This document shows positions 12,488-13,372 of a DNA stretch of 13,372 nucleotides, piece after piece. A program made the translations under genes and the position numbers. Position 1 is the stretch's first letter. Every line of letters begins with the position of its first letter. The DNA comes from DUVT01 sp041675865 (GTDB lineage Bacteria > Bacillota_I > Bacilli_A > ML615J-28 > CAG-698): contig JBAYTA010000049.1 of the NCBI GenBank assembly GCA_041675865.1, forward strand, positions 1-13,372, in the 5' to 3' direction. The notes below the pieces were generated by a model. It was not told where the DNA came from, did not search any database, and saw only the letters and a program-made list of their open reading frames with translations.

Positions 12488-13372
12488 TTTCTTTTCTCCT
12501 TTTTTTTGCTAGATAGATTGCATATTGGATTGCATTCTTTGCAGTTGCAACTTCAATAAAAACATGCCCTGGTCTAAAATTTACTTCATATACCCAAATG
12601 TTTTTATCTTGATCAAAACCAATATCAATTCCCAGTTCATCAAAATAATATGGATATTGTTCTTCAAATGTATAAGCAAATTTAAGTGCAAATTCTTCTA
12701 TCTTTTCTTTAATGCTTTTATAGTCTTCTTTGTATTCATTTCTTAAAAACTTTAGGTATTCAACCATTTGTGATCCTTGTGATATATTAGTTATTACTCC
12801 ATTCTTTAAACCAATTCTAGGTATTATTATAGTTACTTCCCACTCAGCAGCTTTATTCTTTTGTAAATGGAGTCTAAAATCAAAGGGTTCACCGCTTTTT
12901 ACTTTACTCTCTATGTATTTTTGTACAAGAATCTTTGAAGGAAGTGTATCTAAGTATTTAATTAATTCCTCTAAATTAAATTCTTGTATTTTGTTTTTCT
13001 CAGTTACTATAAATTTTGTTTCTTTTTCTTCAACCTTTATAACTTTATCACCATGATGACCCCTAACAGGTTTAATTATAATAGCTTTATGTTTCTTTAA
13101 AAATAAAATTATATCATCTTGCCTTTTAACTTCTAAATAAGGAATTAAAAATTGACTTAAGTATTTATTCTTTTCTAATTTTTTATATACAAAAACTTTG
13201 CTTCCAACAGGAAAACTTGTATATGGTACAATCTTTTCTAACCTGTAATAAATCTCATTTTGTTTCCTTGTTTTTTGGTTTGCGGAATTGATAACAATAT
13301 CAGGAAATGGATACAGTTTCTCCTTCCATTTTCCTTTTTCATAATATAAACCTTTTATAATTCTTTCTTCAA
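12465..13372 (-). CDS. YheC/YheD-like ATP-grasp protein, C-terminal 301 residues, cut by right edge
   Basis: One open frame runs unbroken from the window edge to a TAG at 12465-12467; the ATG at 12765-12767 is internal, not a start. Landmarks: YPFPDIVINSANQKTR; a nucleotide-binding segment AIIIKPVRGHHGDKVIKVE; ILVQKYIE; GEPFDFRLHLQKN and WEVTIIIPRIG; GVITNISQGSQ; then FDELGIDIGFDQDKNIWVYE and EVNFRPGH, the metal/ATP-binding end of ATP-grasp enzymes. This order is that of the YheC/YheD 'endospore coat-associated' family. The known family is tied to spore coats in Bacillus, with no proven reaction; ATP-grasp enzymes generally form carboxylate-amine bonds. It overlaps the Mur-ligase gene by 23 bases, so the two probably act in one pathway. 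Confidence 0.92.
   Translation of the reverse strand, partial: EERIIKGLYYEKGKWKEKLYPFPDIVINSANQKTRKQNEIYYRLEKIVPYTSFPVGSKVFVYKKLEKNKYLSQFLIPYLEVKRQDDIILFLKKHKAIIIKPVRGHHGDKVIKVEEKETKFIVTEKNKIQEFNLEELIKYLDTLPSKILVQKYIESKVKSGEPFDFRLHLQKNKAAEWEVTIIIPRIGLKNGVITNISQGSQMVEYLKFLRNEYKEDYKSIKEKIEEFALKFAYTFEEQYPYYFDELGIDIGFDQDKNIWVYEVNFRPGHVFIEVATAKNAIQYAIYLAKKRRKENEKNKSK

Noticed and set aside
12465..12767. A separate 100-residue gene starting at the ATG at 12767
   Set aside because: The same frame is open without a stop from 12767 to the window edge and reads as one ATP-grasp protein; that ATG (SQGSQMVEY) is internal and has no ribosome binding site.
12525..13056. Plus-strand frames opposite the ATP-grasp gene
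   Set aside because: They lack ribosome binding sites and family resemblance, are Phe/Ile/Cys-rich as expected for the reverse of Lys/Asn-rich coding DNA, and lie wholly antisense to a clear gene.
1..13372. UGA read as tryptophan (Mycoplasma code)
   Set aside because: All genes keep family-typical lengths with TGG for tryptophan and no in-frame TGA at conserved tryptophans, although none of the complete genes uses TGA as its stop, so this is not a strict proof.

Overview
The window is AT-rich bacterial DNA with compact genes, strong AAGGAGG-type ribosome binding sites, TAA or TAG stops in every complete gene and TGG for tryptophan. It carries two classical lipoprotein signals (LTGC, AIGC), a LysM protein, a YheC/YheD-type ATP-grasp protein and a Mur-ligase homologue. 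Together these suggest a low-GC Bacillota or a Mycoplasmatota relative that keeps the standard genetic code (for example the Izemoplasmatales/Haloplasma side of the tree). That placement is inference; there is no marker gene here. Nearly all genes are on the minus strand. The two plus-strand genes are the TetR regulator and a 54-residue membrane protein.

Layout, left to right. (1) 1-1373, minus: the N-terminal part of a thiolase, then wreckage of a branched-chain-amino-acid-type (Liv) ABC transporter operon. It consists of the last 116 codons of a substrate-binding protein, about 95 bp of an inverted permease C-terminus, and the first ~157 codons of a LivH-type permease. The rest of the operon is missing. 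(2) 1374-2263: an intact control region and TetR gene. The livH promoter has two TGAATAATTATTCA-like palindromes, one in the spacer and one just downstream of the -10. (3) 2267-6160, minus: five genes, namely a LysM-CAP protein with no signal peptide and an apparently leaderless promoter, a DUF2807-type lipoprotein, a MerR-TipAS drug-sensing regulator with a strong internal start, a DJ-1/PfpI protein, and a membrane protein of unknown function. (4) 6224-10347, minus: trhO (tRNA U34 hydroxylation), then a 1009-residue surface lipoprotein with an Ig-like domain, InlB-type repeats, an unassigned ~170-residue insert and a parallel beta-helix. (5) 10566-11062: two divergent tiny membrane proteins with cysteine-rich tails. 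(6) 11114-13372, minus: a Mur-ligase-fold gene that overlaps the end of a YheC/YheD-like ATP-grasp gene, which runs off the right edge.

How they work together: most genes look like small independent units, each with its own promoter and terminator. The real linkages are three. TetR, its operators, the liv remnant and the thiolase look like the remains of a ligand- or acyl-CoA-responsive uptake and catabolism locus. The MerR-TipAS regulator appears to autoregulate through a 19-bp-spacer promoter. The ATP-grasp and Mur-ligase pair are translationally coupled and probably act in one amide-bond-forming pathway. I find no CRISPR array, tRNA, rRNA, transposase or phage gene. No gene-free stretch exceeds 300 bases; the longest, 1374-1631, is the TetR/livH control region.
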